A DNA stretch of 64,000 bases from Paraburkholderia edwinii (GCF_019428685.1 NZ_CP080096.1:2852001-2916000), one strand, 5' to 3'. Positions 18,094 through 28,815 are shown, counted from the stretch's first letter. The notes: generated by a model not told the origin, from the sequence alone. Translations and numbers: made by a program.

Positions 18094-18768
18094 ATGCGTA
18101 TCACTACGTCGTTTCTGTTCGACCTCGATGGGACGCTCGTCGATAGCGTCTATCAACACGTGCTCGCGTGGAAGGAAGCGCTCGATAGCGAGGGCATCGA
18201 GCTGTCGGTATGGCGGATTCACCGCAAGATCGGCATGAGCGGCGGCCTCTTCACGCATCAGCTATTGCGCGAAACGGGCGGTGCAATCAGCGGCGAACGT
18301 GTCGAGCGCTTGCGTGCGAAGCACGCTGAAGCGTACCGGCGGCTCCATGCGCAGGTGTGCCCGCTGCCCGGCTCGCGCGAGTTGCTGGCCGCGCTCGACG
18401 CAAGCGGCACGCAATGGGCCATCGCGACGAGCGGCCGCATGGAAACCGCCGCCGTCAATTTGCAAGCGCTCGGCGTGGATCCTGCGAAATCCGTCGTCGT
18501 CACGCGCGACGATGTCAAATATGCCAAGCCGGACCCGGACCTCTTTCTCGCTGCCGCGCACCGGCTCGCGGTGCCGATCGAACAGACGGTGGTGGTCGGC
18601 GACAGCATCTGGGACATGCTCGCTGCGCGCCGCTGCCGCGCGCTCGGCGTCGGGCTGCTGTCGGGCGGCTACGGACAGGAGGAACTCGAACGCGCGGGCG
18701 CGCTGCGCGTGTACGAGGACCCGGCCGATCTGCTGCTGCATCTCGACGAAATCGCTGCGCGGCCTTAG
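18094..18768 (+). CDS. HAD-family phosphatase (phosphoglycolate-phosphatase/beta-PGM-like)
   Basis: The 224-residue soluble enzyme has all HAD motifs: motif I FDLDGTLVD (nucleophile Asp10, Asp12), a helical cap (about 20-80), motif II in IATSGR, motif III Lys in KYAKPDPDLF and motif IV VVGDSIWDM. The cap type places it with small phosphoglycolate-like sugar or nucleotide phosphatases; the substrate is not predictable. GAGGATCTCGCC precedes the ATG at 18094. It lies in a cluster of stress-type genes. A 12-bp tandem repeat begins right after its stop codon. Confidence 0.88.
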   Translation: MRITTSFLFDLDGTLVDSVYQHVLAWKEALDSEGIELSVWRIHRKIGMSGGLFTHQLLRETGGAISGERVERLRAKHAEAYRRLHAQVCPLPGSRELLAALDASGTQWAIATSGRMETAAVNLQALGVDPAKSVVVTRDDVKYAKPDPDLFLAAAHRLAVPIEQTVVVGDSIWDMLAARRCRALGVGLLSGGYGQEELERAGALRVYEDPADLLLHLDEIAARP

Positions 18769-18770
18769 TG

Positions 18771-18866
18771 CATCGGCGTGCTCATCGACGCGTGCGTCGA
18801 GGTGTTCATCGGCGTGTTCGTCGACGCGTGCATCGACGCGCGCATCGATGCGCGCGTCGCCTCGTT
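18771..18866. repeat. Tandem 12-bp degenerate repeat, eight units
   Basis: Eight consecutive 12-bp units of the form CATCGACGCGTG, with variants such as CATCGGCGTGTT and CGTCGACGCGTG, fill the space between the HAD stop codon and the PRC-barrel gene. No spacer separates the units, so it is not a CRISPR. It encodes no supported protein. Confidence 0.85.
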
Positions 18867-18924
18867 CTGCTGAGGAACGCCAGTTGCTCGCTCACTCCGT
18901 GTGTGAACCCTTCGGAGAACCGCG

Positions 18925-19452
18925 ATGAGCAAAGGTGCAAACATCGTCGGCAGTGGCCGCGACGTGACAAACGGGCCGGGACCTGAAGTGATGGCCGCCG
19001 CGACGCTCGACGGCGACCGTGTGATGAGCTCGGACGGGCACGACGTCGGCAAGCTCAAGGACATCATGCTCGACATCCGCTCGGGACGCGTCGCGTATGC
19101 GGTGCTGTCGACCGGCGGCTTTCTCGGCATCGGCGACAAGCTGCTGGCGATTCCATGGAGCGCGCTCACGCTCGATACCGATCAAAAGTGCTTCGTGCTG
19201 TCGCTGACCGCCGAACGCGTCAAGAACGCACCGGGCTTCGACAAAGGCCATTGGCCGTCGATGGCGGACGCGACATGGGCGACGTCGATTCATCAGTACT
19301 ACGGACGCGAACCGTACTGGAGTACCGGCGCGGAGACGAGTACGGGCACGGGTCATCGTGGCGGTAGTTATCGTCCGTCGTCCGAATACGGCGTCGGCGA
19401 TGTCCCGTCCGGTTCGTCGGATGCGCCCGAAGCGGGCGGCGTCAAGCTTTGA
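18925..19452 (+). CDS. PRC-barrel domain protein
   Basis: The 175-residue protein has a single PRC-barrel domain at about residues 25-100: VMSSDGHDVGKLKDIMLDIR, then VAYAVLSTGGFLGIGDKLLA and IPWSALTLDT. A Ser/Gly/Thr-rich tail follows, with YYGREPYWS, seen in stress-associated PRC proteins of this group. PRC barrels occur in RimM and photosynthetic reaction centre subunit H; this cytoplasmic type has no defined function. GGAGAACCGCG precedes the start. It is followed after 12 bp by the DUF3175 gene, so an operon is likely. Confidence 0.86.
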   Translation: MSKGANIVGSGRDVTNGPGPEVMAAATLDGDRVMSSDGHDVGKLKDIMLDIRSGRVAYAVLSTGGFLGIGDKLLAIPWSALTLDTDQKCFVLSLTAERVKNAPGFDKGHWPSMADATWATSIHQYYGREPYWSTGAETSTGTGHRGGSYRPSSEYGVGDVPSGSSDAPEAGGVKL

Positions 19453-19464
19453 GCGAGCACAGCC

Positions 19465-19881
19465 ATGGCCACGACCCCGTCACGCTCAAGGTCATCGTCG
19501 GGTAAATCCGCTGCGAAGCATCCGTCGACGCGCAGCAAAGGCGGACGTCCCGCGCGCCAACGTCACGCGCATGCGTCGCAGCAAACCCAACCCGCTGCAG
19601 GCAGCAAGTCGCGCCGCTGGTCGCATCAGGTGATGGAACATAGCGATGCGATGGACCTCGAGCCCGATATCTTCAAGACCGGCAACGCGCAGGACATCGC
19701 CGAATCGCTCAAGCGCTCATCGACGCATAGCAAACGGCGCAAAGGCACACCGTTCCAGTCCGCGATGTCGATGCTCAACTTCTATATCAATCGCGCAGGG
19801 CGCAATCTGCCCAAGAGCCGTCGCGATACGCTGCAGCAGGCCAAACGTAAACTGCGCGAGGCGTTCGGCCGCGAACCGTGA
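19465..19881 (+). CDS. DUF3175-family basic protein
   Basis: The 138-residue protein has a very basic, Ser/Arg/Lys-rich N-terminal 50 residues. The DUF3175 domain follows: RRWSHQVMEHSDAMDLEPDI, then IFKTGNAQDIAESLKRSS and SAMSMLNFYINRAGRNLP. It is strongly positively charged and might bind nucleic acid, but no function is established. It is the second gene of the PRC-barrel unit. The DUF3175 pairing with PRC-barrel, DUF2383 and BON proteins fits the stress cluster. Confidence 0.83.
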   Translation: MATTPSRSRSSSGKSAAKHPSTRSKGGRPARQRHAHASQQTQPAAGSKSRRWSHQVMEHSDAMDLEPDIFKTGNAQDIAESLKRSSTHSKRRKGTPFQSAMSMLNFYINRAGRNLPKSRRDTLQQAKRKLREAFGREP

Positions 19882-20029
19882 ACGGCTGAACGTCCAATAG
19901 AAATGATAAGGATGCTTGATCAAACCGCGCGCAGGTTTGGGATCTTTGCCTGCGCGCGCATAACCGCATATAACAGGATGCAACCTTGTCCGCCGCTCAT
20001 GGCGGCTGTTCCGTGGAACGGCGACGGTC

Positions 20030-23000
20030 ATGAAGAAAAGGTACGCGTCCGGTGTGCGCATCGGCAGCATCCTGCTGGTTTCGAAGACGATCACCCTTCA
20101 CGCCGTCGCGGCGTGCAATAGCAGCGCGCCGCTGTCCGGCACATCGGTGACATGCACCGGGTCCAGCTTTGCGCCCGTGATCGCGCGAAGTGGCAGCGCG
20201 AACGTCACGGTCAATGTTGCGTCCGGCGCATCGGGCAGCTTCGTGCATGCAAGCAGCGCGGTCGTGCTGAGCGTCGAACAGAACAGCGCCGTCACCAGCA
20301 ACGGCACGCTGACGCTAACCGGGGGCGGCGGCACCGGCACGCAACGCGGCGCGGTGCTGCTCGGCACGGGCAACGGCAACCAGCTGACGAACGCTAGCGG
20401 TGCCACGATCAATACGACAGGCGCCTTCAACGATGCGATGGCCGCGAACGGCAGCGGCAATACGCTGACCAACCTCGGCACGATCACGACCACCGGCCCG
20501 AGCGCCTACGGAATGACGGCCGCGTGGGGACAAACGAATGTCGGCCAGTTGAATAACACGCTCGTCAACGCGGGTTCGGTCAGCACGGCGGGAAGCAATG
20601 CGCGCGCGGCCTCGATACTCGGCGGTAGCGGCACGATCAGCAACAGTGGATCGCTGTCGACGAGCGGCGCGATGAGCCCGGCCGCGTACATGCAAGGCAA
20701 TAACGATCATCTGCTCAACACCGGTTCGATCGACGCGACGGGCCAGGGCTCCGATGCCGTGTTTTCAAATACGGCGAGTTCGTCATTCAATGCGCTGATC
20801 GAAAACCGTGCGGGCGGTCGGATCGTGTCGCAAAACGCGGCCGCTATTCGCACGCTCAATGGCAGTTCGACCGTGATCAACGCCGGGCTTGTGCAAAGCG
20901 GCGTGGGCACCGCCATCTCGATGGGCGGCGGCAACGACATGCTGATTCTGCAAACCGGTTCGACGATTGTCGGCAGCGCCGATGGCGGCACGGGCGCGAA
21001 CACGGTCACGCTGCAAGGCAGCGGCACCGCCGCGAATGCGTTCGTGAACTTTCAGACGCTGCTCGTGCAAGGCACGCTGTGGAACTGGTCCGGCAGCGGT
21101 ACGTTTGCGACGGCGCACGTGCAAAGCGGCACGCTTGCGCTGACCGGCACGCTCAACGCGCCCGCTTCCGTCGCAACGACGATCGATGCGGGCGCAACGA
21201 TCGTCGCCAATGCGCAGAATCTGCCGCTCAATGTGGTCGATAACGGGCTCGTGAATTTTGCGCAGGAGGCGGACGGCGCCTACAGCGGATTGATCTCGGG
21301 CACTGGCGCTGTGCAAAAGAACGGTGCCGGCGCGTTGACGCTTGCGCCGTCCGCGGCAAGCGGCAATACATATTCGGGCGGCACGCTGATCGCCGGCGGA
21401 GTCGTGGCGATTGCCGCCGACAATGCGCTTGGCGCGTCGACGGGCGGTCTCGCATTCGACGGCGGCACGCTTCAGTTAAACCGGAGTTTCGACCTTGCCG
21501 CAACGCGCGCGATGACGTTGAACGCAGGGGGCGGCACGATCGATACGCAGACATTCGACTCGACGCTCGCCCAGCCCGTGACAGGCAGTGGCGCGCTAAT
21601 CAAGGCCGGTGCGGGCACGCTGCTGATGAACGGCGTCAGCACGTATAGCGGTAGCACGACTGTCACGGCAGGCACGCTTGCGATCGGCGATCCGGCTCAT
21701 ACCAATGCCGAGCTCGCGGGCGGCGGCGGCATGAATATCGATGCGGGCACAACGGTCGGCGGATATGGTGCGGTCAGCGGCGCGGTGACGAACAATGGCA
21801 CGCTTGCGGTAGCGAATGCGTTGCCCGCGTTCGCCGCCGCGTCTAATGGCACCTTCAGCGTGAACGGCACGTTGACGAATGCCGCGCTCGTGCAGATCGC
21901 CGGCCCGGCCGGTACGACGCCGGGCAACGTGCTGCGCGTGGCGGGCAACTATGTCGGGCAGGACGGCGCGATTGTCCTGAACACGGTGGTCGGCGCCGAC
22001 GAGGCGCCGTCTGACCGGCTCGTGATCGACGGCGGCAGCGCGAGCGGTTCGACTGTGTTGCAAGTTGCCAATGCCGGCGGCACGGGCGCGCAGACTGCGG
22101 TGAACGGCATTCGCGTCATTGAAGCAGCCAACGGCGCGGCAACCGATCCGTCCGCGTTTCGGCTGTCCGCGCCGATCAAGGCCGGCGCCTATACGTACTA
22201 TCTTGCGAAGGGCGGCGTGACGGCAGGCTCGGCCAATGACTGGTTTTTGCGTAACACGGTCGCGCCGCTGCCGGTTGTGCCGCAGACCGTTGTGCCGCCG
22301 TCCGCGCCGGGCACGCCGCCGGTGGCTCCGCCATCTGAGCCCGGTACACCGCCGTCCCGGCCAGGTGCGCCTCCGTCACCGCCGCCATCCGCACCCGGCG
22401 CCCCCCCATCAACACCGCCTTCTTCGCCTCCCGAAGTCGTCGCGGTACCGATTGCGGCCGCCGGCACGCCGCCCTTACCCGCGCCGCCGCCCGCGGGTTC
22501 GGACCCGATCCCGCTGTACCGTCCCGAGGTGCCGTTATACGCGGCGATTCCCGGTGTCGCGAGACAGCTGGGCGTATTCCAGATCGACACCTTCCACGAC
22601 CGGCAAGGCGATCAGTCTGTGCTGACCGGCCGCGGCGCGTTACCGGCCGCCTGGGCGCGGACATGGGGCAATCGCAGCGTGCTCGCCGAAGACGGCGCCG
22701 CGAGTCCCGAATTCGACGGCTCGACGTTCGGCGTCCAGGCCGGCCACGATCTTTACGCCGACGCGAGCGCAAACGGCGCGCGCAATCACTACGGCCTCCT
22801 TCTCGGTTTTGCGCGAGCAACCGGCAGCGTCAATGGCTTTGCGCTCGGCTCGCCCAATCTCGATGTCGGGCACCTCGCGATCAATGCGTACAGCGTCGGC
22901 GGCTACTGGACGCATGTGGCCGCAAACGGTTGGTACACCGATATGGTTGTGATGGGCAGTTCGCTCACCGTCGACCCGCAATCGAGCGACGGCGCCGCGG

Positions 23001-23470
23001 TAACGACGCACGGGCACGGCGTCGCCGCATCGGTCGAAGGAGGCTTGCCGTTCGCACTACCCGGCAGCGCGCTCGCCATCGAACCTCAAGCGCAACTGAC
23101 CTGGCAACACCTGTCGCTCAACGATTTCAACGACGGTGTGTCGAGCGTTTCGTTCAATAGCGGCAATACTTTCGTCGGACGCGTCGGCGTGCGGCTGCAG
23201 GGGCGCTTCAGCACAGCCGGTGCGTACGTCGAGCCGTGGCTGCGCGCGAGCGTGCTGCGCGCATTCGGCAGCGATGATCGAACGACCTTCGCGGGCAGTA
23301 CCGTCATCGGCACGACGATCGGTCAGACTTCTGTGCAGATTGGCGCGGGCGTGGTTGCGCAAGTCGCGAAATCGGCGAGCGTTTATGCCACCGTCGGCTG
23401 GCTCACGAATCTCGGCGGCGCGCATCAGCGCACGATTGGCGGCAGTGCCGGCGTGCGCTGGACATGGTGA
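20030..23470 (+). CDS. Autotransporter (type Va secretion), large beta-helix passenger
   Basis: The 1146-residue protein has a basic N-terminus and signal peptide (residues 1-28, ending HAVAAC). A Ser/Thr/Gly/Asn-rich beta-helical passenger runs from about 30 to 750 with repeated inverted motifs (GTITTTG, GSISNSG-like) and autotransporter-strand repeats (GAGALTLAPSAASGNTYSGG; GAGTLLMNGVSTYSG). A pertactin-like segment (APSDRLVIDGG) follows, then a Pro-rich linker (about 760-825), and a C-terminal 12-strand beta-barrel (about 875-1146) ending VRWTW with the aromatic last residue needed for BAM insertion. It is probably an adhesin; no protease triad is seen. GC-rich, with no operon partner. Confidence 0.9.
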   Translation: MKKRYASGVRIGSILLVSKTITLHAVAACNSSAPLSGTSVTCTGSSFAPVIARSGSANVTVNVASGASGSFVHASSAVVLSVEQNSAVTSNGTLTLTGGGGTGTQRGAVLLGTGNGNQLTNASGATINTTGAFNDAMAANGSGNTLTNLGTITTTGPSAYGMTAAWGQTNVGQLNNTLVNAGSVSTAGSNARAASILGGSGTISNSGSLSTSGAMSPAAYMQGNNDHLLNTGSIDATGQGSDAVFSNTASSSFNALIENRAGGRIVSQNAAAIRTLNGSSTVINAGLVQSGVGTAISMGGGNDMLILQTGSTIVGSADGGTGANTVTLQGSGTAANAFVNFQTLLVQGTLWNWSGSGTFATAHVQSGTLALTGTLNAPASVATTIDAGATIVANAQNLPLNVVDNGLVNFAQEADGAYSGLISGTGAVQKNGAGALTLAPSAASGNTYSGGTLIAGGVVAIAADNALGASTGGLAFDGGTLQLNRSFDLAATRAMTLNAGGGTIDTQTFDSTLAQPVTGSGALIKAGAGTLLMNGVSTYSGSTTVTAGTLAIGDPAHTNAELAGGGGMNIDAGTTVGGYGAVSGAVTNNGTLAVANALPAFAAASNGTFSVNGTLTNAALVQIAGPAGTTPGNVLRVAGNYVGQDGAIVLNTVVGADEAPSDRLVIDGGSASGSTVLQVANAGGTGAQTAVNGIRVIEAANGAATDPSAFRLSAPIKAGAYTYYLAKGGVTAGSANDWFLRNTVAPLPVVPQTVVPPSAPGTPPVAPPSEPGTPPSRPGAPPSPPPSAPGAPPSTPPSSPPEVVAVPIAAAGTPPLPAPPPAGSDPIPLYRPEVPLYAAIPGVARQLGVFQIDTFHDRQGDQSVLTGRGALPAAWARTWGNRSVLAEDGAASPEFDGSTFGVQAGHDLYADASANGARNHYGLLLGFARATGSVNGFALGSPNLDVGHLAINAYSVGGYWTHVAANGWYTDMVVMGSSLTVDPQSSDGAAVTTHGHGVAASVEGGLPFALPGSALAIEPQAQLTWQHLSLNDFNDGVSSVSFNSGNTFVGRVGVRLQGRFSTAGAYVEPWLRASVLRAFGSDDRTTFAGSTVIGTTIGQTSVQIGAGVVAQVAKSASVYATVGWLTNLGGAHQRTIGGSAGVRWTW

Positions 23471-23591
23471 ACGAGCGCGTCCGGTAGTCTTCACCGCCTC
23501 CATCCGTCCCCCACCGCGAATAGCGCGCGCGCCCAAAACCTGCGAGACTTTCGTTCTGAAGATGCAATCGGGCGCTTGACGCCCTCTGGAT

Positions 23592-26500
23592 ATGGCTCGC
23601 CGCGCCCCCACATACGGTCGCATGACTGCCGGCTCTTCCTCTGCCGACGCGCTCGCCAGGTTTCACCCGGTGGTCGCCGGCTGGTTCTCGAAAACCTTCC
23701 CCGCGCCCACCGATGCGCAGGCTGCCGCGTGGCCGCTGATCCGCAGCGGCCGGCCGACGCTCGTCGCCGCGCCAACCGGCTCCGGTAAAACGCTGACGGC
23801 CTTTCTGTCCGCGCTCGACGACCTCGTGCGCGAAGGGCTCGCCAACGGCGGCACGCTGTCCGACGAAACGCTTGTCGTCTATGTGTCGCCGTTGAAGGCG
23901 CTGTCGAACGATATCCGCATCAATCTGCAGGCGCCGGTGGCCGGCATCGCGCAGGAGCTCGCCGAGCGCGGCCTGCCGCCGCTCGAGATCCGCACGGCCG
24001 TGCGCACCGGCGATACGACGCAACAGGAGCGCGCGGCGCTGCGCAAGCGCCCGCCGCACATTCTCGTTACGACGCCTGAATCGCTCTACGTGCTGCTCGG
24101 TTCCGAGTCGGGCCGCACGATGCTCTCGACCGTGCGTACGGTGATCGTCGACGAAATTCACGCGATGGCGGGCAGCAAGCGCGGCAGCCATCTCTCGCTG
24201 ACGCTCGAGCGGCTCGATGCGTTGTGCGGACGCCGTTTGCCGCGCATCGGACTTTCCGCGACGCAAAAGCCGATTGGCGCGGTCGCGCGTTTTCTGGTCG
24301 GCGGTGCGAGCGTCGATAGCGATGTGCCCGCGGACTGCGAGATCGTCGACGTCGGTCATGTGCGCGAACGCGACCTCGCGCTCGAAATTCCGCCCGTGCC
24401 GCTCGAAGCGGTAATGTCGAACGATGCGTGGGAGCTCGTCTATAACCGGCTCGCCGAGCTGGTCGGGCTGCATCGCACGACGCTCGTGTTCGTCAACACG
24501 CGGCGCATGGCCGAACGCGCGGCGAGACATCTGACCGAGCGCCTCGGCAAGGAAGCGGTTGCCGCGCACCACGGCAGCCTCGCGAAGGAACATCGCTTCG
24601 ATGCCGAGCAACGCCTGAAGCGCGGCGAATTGCGCGTGCTGATTGCGACGGCCTCGCTCGAACTCGGTATCGATATCGGCGATGTCGAGCTGGTTTGCCA
24701 GCTCGGTTCGCCCCGCGCGATCGCGCCGTTCCTGCAGCGGGTCGGACGCTCGGGCCACCACGTGGGCGGCATGCCGAAGGGGCGGCTTTTTCCCATATCG
24801 CGCGACGACCTGATCGAATGCGCGGCGCTGCTCGATTGCGTGCGGCGCGGCGAACTCGACGCATTGCAGATTCCGCGCGCGCCGCTCGACGTGCTTTCGC
24901 AACAGATCGTCGCCGAAGTGTGCAGCCGCGAATGGAGCGAAGACGCGCTGTTCGAGCGGTTTCGTGAAGCGGCGCCGTACGCGGCGCTCGAGCGCGAGCA
25001 ATTCGATGCAGTGCTCAGGATGCTGGCCGAAGGCTTCACGACGCGCCACGGCACGCGCGCGGCGTATATCCATCGCGATGCGGTGAAAGGCACACTGCGC
25101 GGCCGACGCGGAGGCAAGCTTTACGCGGTCACGTCCGGCGGCACGATTCCGGAAAACGCCGACTATTCGGTAATGCTCGAGCCGCAAGGCGTGCAGGTCG
25201 GCACCGTCAACGAAGACTTCGCGATTGAGAGTCTCGCAGGCGACGTCTTTCAGCTCGGCAATGCGTCGTATCGCATCTTGCGTGTCGAGAGCGGGCGTGT
25301 GCGTGTCGAAGATGCGCATGGCCAGCCGCCGAGTATTCCGTTCTGGCTCGGCGAAGCGCCGGGGCGCAGCGACGAGCTGTCGTTCGGCGTGGCGCGCTTG
25401 CGGCGCGAGATCGAGCAGATCGTTGCCGGCGATGATGCACGCGACGACGACGCAAGTCTCGACGTAAGCGGCGACGGCAATTCATCCGCGGCTGCGGCCT
25501 CAACCGCGGATATCGTTGCACGCGCAACGGGATCGAAACCCGCGTCGCGCCGTCGCAATGCAAGCGCGGCGGTGGCGGCCGCAGCGGTATCGGCCACCGT
25601 GCGCGTTAGCGACGAAGCACAACTGGCGGCTCAGGAGCCGGCGGCAGAAACCGCGGTTGCGGAACGTCCACGCGTTCATCGCGGCATCGAGCGTGGAATC
25701 GATCGCCTCGTCGACCAGATCGGCATTTCGGAGCCCGCGGCGCGGCAGATTGTCGAGTATCTTGCCCGCGCGCGCCAGGCGCTTGGCGCATTGCCGACGC
25801 AGGACACGCTCGTGATGGAGCGCTTTTTCGATGAGTCGGGCGGCACGCAGCTCGTGATTCATTCGCCGTTCGGCAGCCGCCTGAACCGCGCATGGGGCCT
25901 CGCGCTCAGAAAACGCTTTTGCCGCACGTTTAATTTCGAACTGCAGGCCGCCGCCACCGAAGACGCGATCATCCTGTCGCTAACAGGCAGTCACAGTTTC
26001 GCGCTTGCCGAAGTGTGGCGTTATCTGAATTCGAAGAGCGCCGAGCATCTGCTGATTCAGGCTTTGCTCGACGCGCCGCTTTTTAACGTGCGCTGGCGCT
26101 GGAACGCAACGACCTCGCTCGCGCTGCCGCGCTACACGGGCGGCCGCAAGACGGCGCCGCAATTGCAGCGCATGCGCGGCGAAGATCTGCTCGCGGCCGT
26201 GTTTCCGGATCAGGTCGCGTGCGCGGAAAACATCGTCGGCGAGCGTGAATTACCGAGCCATCCGCTGGTCGATCAAACCCTCGACGACTGTCTGCACGAG
26301 GCGATGGATACCGAGGGCTGGCTGCAGTTGCTACGCCGTATCGAACGCAAGCAGGTCACGCTGATCGCCCGCGACTTGCCCGCGCCATCCGCGCTCGCCG
26401 CCGAGATTCTGACCGCGAAGCCCTACGCGTATCTCGACGATGCGCCGATCGAGGAGCGCCGGACGCAAGCGGTGCTCAATCGCCGCTGGAGCGACCCCGC

Positions 26501-28331
26501 GTCGACCGACGATCTCGGCGCGCTCGACGCCGACGCGATTGCGAGCGTGCGCGAAGAAGCGTGGCCGCAAGTGCGCGGCGCCGACGAGATGCACGAAGCG
26601 CTGAACACGCTCGCATGCATCACCGATGCCGAGGCGCGGCAAAACGAGGGATGGTCCGCGTGGCTCGCGGCGCTCGCGCAATCGGGACATGCGACGCGGC
26701 TCTCCATCGCGCAGCACGACGCGCTGTGGGTGCCGGTCGAACGCCTGACCTGCGTGCGCGCGATCTACCCCGATGCATCGCTCGAACCGACACTGCGCGT
26801 GCCGAAGGCCTATGCCGACGCATGGAACGAAGACGACGCGCTCGTCGAAGTCGTGCGTGCGCGGCTCTCGGGCTTCGGCCCGCTGCCGGTGTCCGCGCTC
26901 GCGCGTGCACTCGCGCTGCCCGCATCCGCGACCGCGCAAGCGCTCGCGCGTCTCGAAGCGGAAGGCTACGTGATGCGTGGCCGCTTTACACCGGGTTCCG
27001 CGACCGGTCTCGGGCTGGGCGCCGAAGACGAAGAATGGTGCGAACGCCATCTGCTCGCGCGCATTCATCGCTATACGGTGCGCAAGCTTAGACGTGAGAT
27101 CGAACCAGTCGAGCGCCACGATTTCATGCGCTTCCTGTTCACATGGCAGCGCGTCACGCGGGACGCGCGCGGCACGGGCCGCGATGCGCTCGCTGCCGTG
27201 CTCGATCAGATGGAAGGCTTCGAAGCCGCGGCCGCGGCATGGGAAGAAGACATCCTGCCCGCACGGCTCAACGACTACTCGCCGATGCTGCTCGACGAAC
27301 TTTGCCGGGCGGGCAAGATCGTGTGGACGCGTTTGACCGAGCGTTCGCGCGCATCGAGCGCGCCCGTGCGCAGCACGCCGGTGGTGCTGTTGCCGCGGCG
27401 TCATCTGAATGCGTGGCATGCGCTGTTCGATCCGCAAAAGCAGCCCGAACTGTCGTCGCGCGCGCAGCTCGTGCACGACGCGTTGACGAATCATGGCGCG
27501 ATGTTCTTCGACGAACTCGTGTCCGACGTCCATCTGCTGCCGGTGGAACTTGAAAACACGCTTGGCGAACTGGTCGCGGCGGGCCTCGTGCATTCCGATA
27601 GTTTTGCCGGCTTGCGCGCGCTGCTCAAGCCCGCTTCGGCAAAACGCAATGCGTTCCATCACGGCCGGCGCCGTATGACGACGCCGCTGATCGGCGGAAT
27701 GGACGATGCGGGGCGCTGGGCGCTCGTGCAGCGGCGCAAGGCGCCAGCTTCCGATGATGCGGCAACCGTTGCAAGCGCAACGACGCCGGGTGCGCCCATG
27801 CGTTCGCCCATTGCTTCTGCTTCTTCCGTGCGCCGCGCGTCCTTCTCGCCCGACGTGATCGAGCACATCGCGCTGACGCTGCTGCGCCGCTATGGTGTCG
27901 TGTTCTGGCGGCTGCTCGAGCGCGAAGCGCAATGGCTGCCGCCCTGGCGCGACCTGCTGCGTGTTTACCAGCGGCTCGAAGCGCGCGGTCAGGTACGCGG
28001 CGGACGCTTCGTGAACGGGCTTTCCGGCGAGCAATTCGCCTTGCCGGAAGCGATTCCAGTGCTGCGCGAAACGCGCCGGCGCAGACAGGACACAAGCGAT
28101 CAGCACGACGCAAACGGCGGCGCATACGTTTGCGTCGCCGCAACCGATCCGCTCAATCTCGTCGGCACGCTGCTGCCCGGCGACAAGGTGCCGGCCGTCG
28201 CCGGCAACCGTGTGCTGTTTCGCGATGGCGTGCCGGTCGCGGCGCTTGTAGCCGGCGAATTCAACTACATCGAAGAAACCGATGCGGCCACGCGCGAACA
28301 GATGCGCGCATGCCTCGCACGGCGCCGCTGA
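23592..28331 (+). CDS. lhr: Lhr-type ATP-dependent DNA/RNA helicase
   Basis: This 1579-residue superfamily 2 helicase has Walker A PTGSGKT at about residue 60, motif Ia [13 protein letters not shown], motif II DEIH, motif III LSATQ, and domain-2 motifs [25 protein letters not shown] and [12 protein letters not shown]. The long Lhr C-terminal region with its winged-helix and barrel elements follows (GTNED-like segment [13 protein letters not shown]; later [15 protein letters not shown]). Lhr enzymes act in DNA repair, mitomycin C tolerance and possibly nucleic-acid annealing. A low-complexity Ala/Arg-rich stretch (residues about 613-696) interrupts the region after the Lhr core. The gene is alone; a palindrome follows its stop. 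Confidence 0.92.
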   Translation: MARRAPTYGRMTAGSSSADALARFHPVVAGWFSKTFPAPTDAQAAAWPLIRSGRPTLVAAPTGSGKTLTAFLSALDDLVREGLANGGTLSDETLVVYVSPLKALSNDIRINLQAPVAGIAQELAERGLPPLEIRTAVRTGDTTQQERAALRKRPPHILVTTPESLYVLLGSESGRTMLSTVRTVIVDEIHAMAGSKRGSHLSLTLERLDALCGRRLPRIGLSATQKPIGAVARFLVGGASVDSDVPADCEIVDVGHVRERDLALEIPPVPLEAVMSNDAWELVYNRLAELVGLHRTTLVFVNTRRMAERAARHLTERLGKEAVAAHHGSLAKEHRFDAEQRLKRGELRVLIATASLELGIDIGDVELVCQLGSPRAIAPFLQRVGRSGHHVGGMPKGRLFPISRDDLIECAALLDCVRRGELDALQIPRAPLDVLSQQIVAEVCSREWSEDALFERFREAAPYAALEREQFDAVLRMLAEGFTTRHGTRAAYIHRDAVKGTLRGRRGGKLYAVTSGGTIPENADYSVMLEPQGVQVGTVNEDFAIESLAGDVFQLGNASYRILRVESGRVRVEDAHGQPPSIPFWLGEAPGRSDELSFGVARLRREIEQIVAGDDARDDDASLDVSGDGNSSAAAASTADIVARATGSKPASRRRNASAAVAAAAVSATVRVSDEAQLAAQEPAAETAVAERPRVHRGIERGIDRLVDQIGISEPAARQIVEYLARARQALGALPTQDTLVMERFFDESGGTQLVIHSPFGSRLNRAWGLALRKRFCRTFNFELQAAATEDAIILSLTGSHSFALAEVWRYLNSKSAEHLLIQALLDAPLFNVRWRWNATTSLALPRYTGGRKTAPQLQRMRGEDLLAAVFPDQVACAENIVGERELPSHPLVDQTLDDCLHEAMDTEGWLQLLRRIERKQVTLIARDLPAPSALAAEILTAKPYAYLDDAPIEERRTQAVLNRRWSDPASTDDLGALDADAIASVREEAWPQVRGADEMHEALNTLACITDAEARQNEGWSAWLAALAQSGHATRLSIAQHDALWVPVERLTCVRAIYPDASLEPTLRVPKAYADAWNEDDALVEVVRARLSGFGPLPVSALARALALPASATAQALARLEAEGYVMRGRFTPGSATGLGLGAEDEEWCERHLLARIHRYTVRKLRREIEPVERHDFMRFLFTWQRVTRDARGTGRDALAAVLDQMEGFEAAAAAWEEDILPARLNDYSPMLLDELCRAGKIVWTRLTERSRASSAPVRSTPVVLLPRRHLNAWHALFDPQKQPELSSRAQLVHDALTNHGAMFFDELVSDVHLLPVELENTLGELVAAGLVHSDSFAGLRALLKPASAKRNAFHHGRRRMTTPLIGGMDDAGRWALVQRRKAPASDDAATVASATTPGAPMRSPIASASSVRRASFSPDVIEHIALTLLRRYGVVFWRLLEREAQWLPPWRDLLRVYQRLEARGQVRGGRFVNGLSGEQFALPEAIPVLRETRRRRQDTSDQHDANGGAYVCVAATDPLNLVGTLLPGDKVPAVAGNRVLFRDGVPVAALVAGEFNYIEETDAATREQMRACLARRR

Positions 28332-28334
28332 TTT

Positions 28335-28383
28335 CGCGCGTTTGCGGTTGCGTCGACATGCGTCGGCGCATGTCAAACGCGCG
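28335..28383. repeat. Nested inverted repeats after lhr
   Basis: Inner arms GACATGCG (28355-28362) and CGCATGTC (28367-28374) flank a TCGG loop. Outer arms CGCGCGTTT (28335-28343) and AAACGCGCG (28375-28383) also pair, leaving an 11-base bulge on the left. It begins just after the lhr stop and has no T-tract; possibly a factor-assisted terminator or cruciform. Confidence 0.6.
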
Positions 28384-28815
28384 TCGACGTAGCTGCGCCC
28401 TATCGGTCCTTATTTGAGGTACCCAGCGAGCATATTCAAATATGCGATGCGTAGGTACAACGCTTCCCTGCAACCCATGTCGGTGGAACGCACGCGCCCG
28501 CCTTGCCACCGCAACCTCATTCGATCAAGGCAATCGCATCCCCACGATCGGCTTTGCTTCAACATAAATTCGTTGCGTCATCATGAATCGGTTGACGACT
28601 GTCGTCGCGCAATATCGTTGCCTATTGCTATTAAGAATGTTCTGCGCTAAACCGTTAACCTGTTCGGAGCCCGAAATCCGGACTTCCTTCGCTACAATGG
28701 GGACAGCTTTCCGCAAGCCGACCGTCTGCCATCCGCCCGCTTGAGTCCGTTTTTTGCTGGTTACGTTGCACCGGCGCGAGGACAGGTGGCAATTTTTGCC
28801 CGGATACCCTCATTC
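28384..28815. other. Intergenic region upstream of rpfR
   Basis: These 432 bases are AT-richer than the flanks (about 28540-28700) and hold no supported gene. They should contain the rpfR promoter. No strong ribosome-binding site precedes the ATG at 28816, which suggests weak translation or an upstream non-ATG start (TTG at 28741). Confidence 0.4.

Noticed and set aside
18771..18866. Possible CRISPR array
   Set aside because: The 12-bp units follow each other directly with no unique spacers, and no cas gene is nearby.
23403..25319. A 638-residue open frame on the minus strand
   Set aside because: It lies opposite the end of the autotransporter and the start of lhr and has the Arg/His-rich composition typical of antisense frames in GC-rich DNA; lhr has full helicase motifs.
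26331..28376. A 681-residue open frame on the minus strand
   Set aside because: It is the antisense shadow of lhr with no recognisable domain and no ribosome-binding site.
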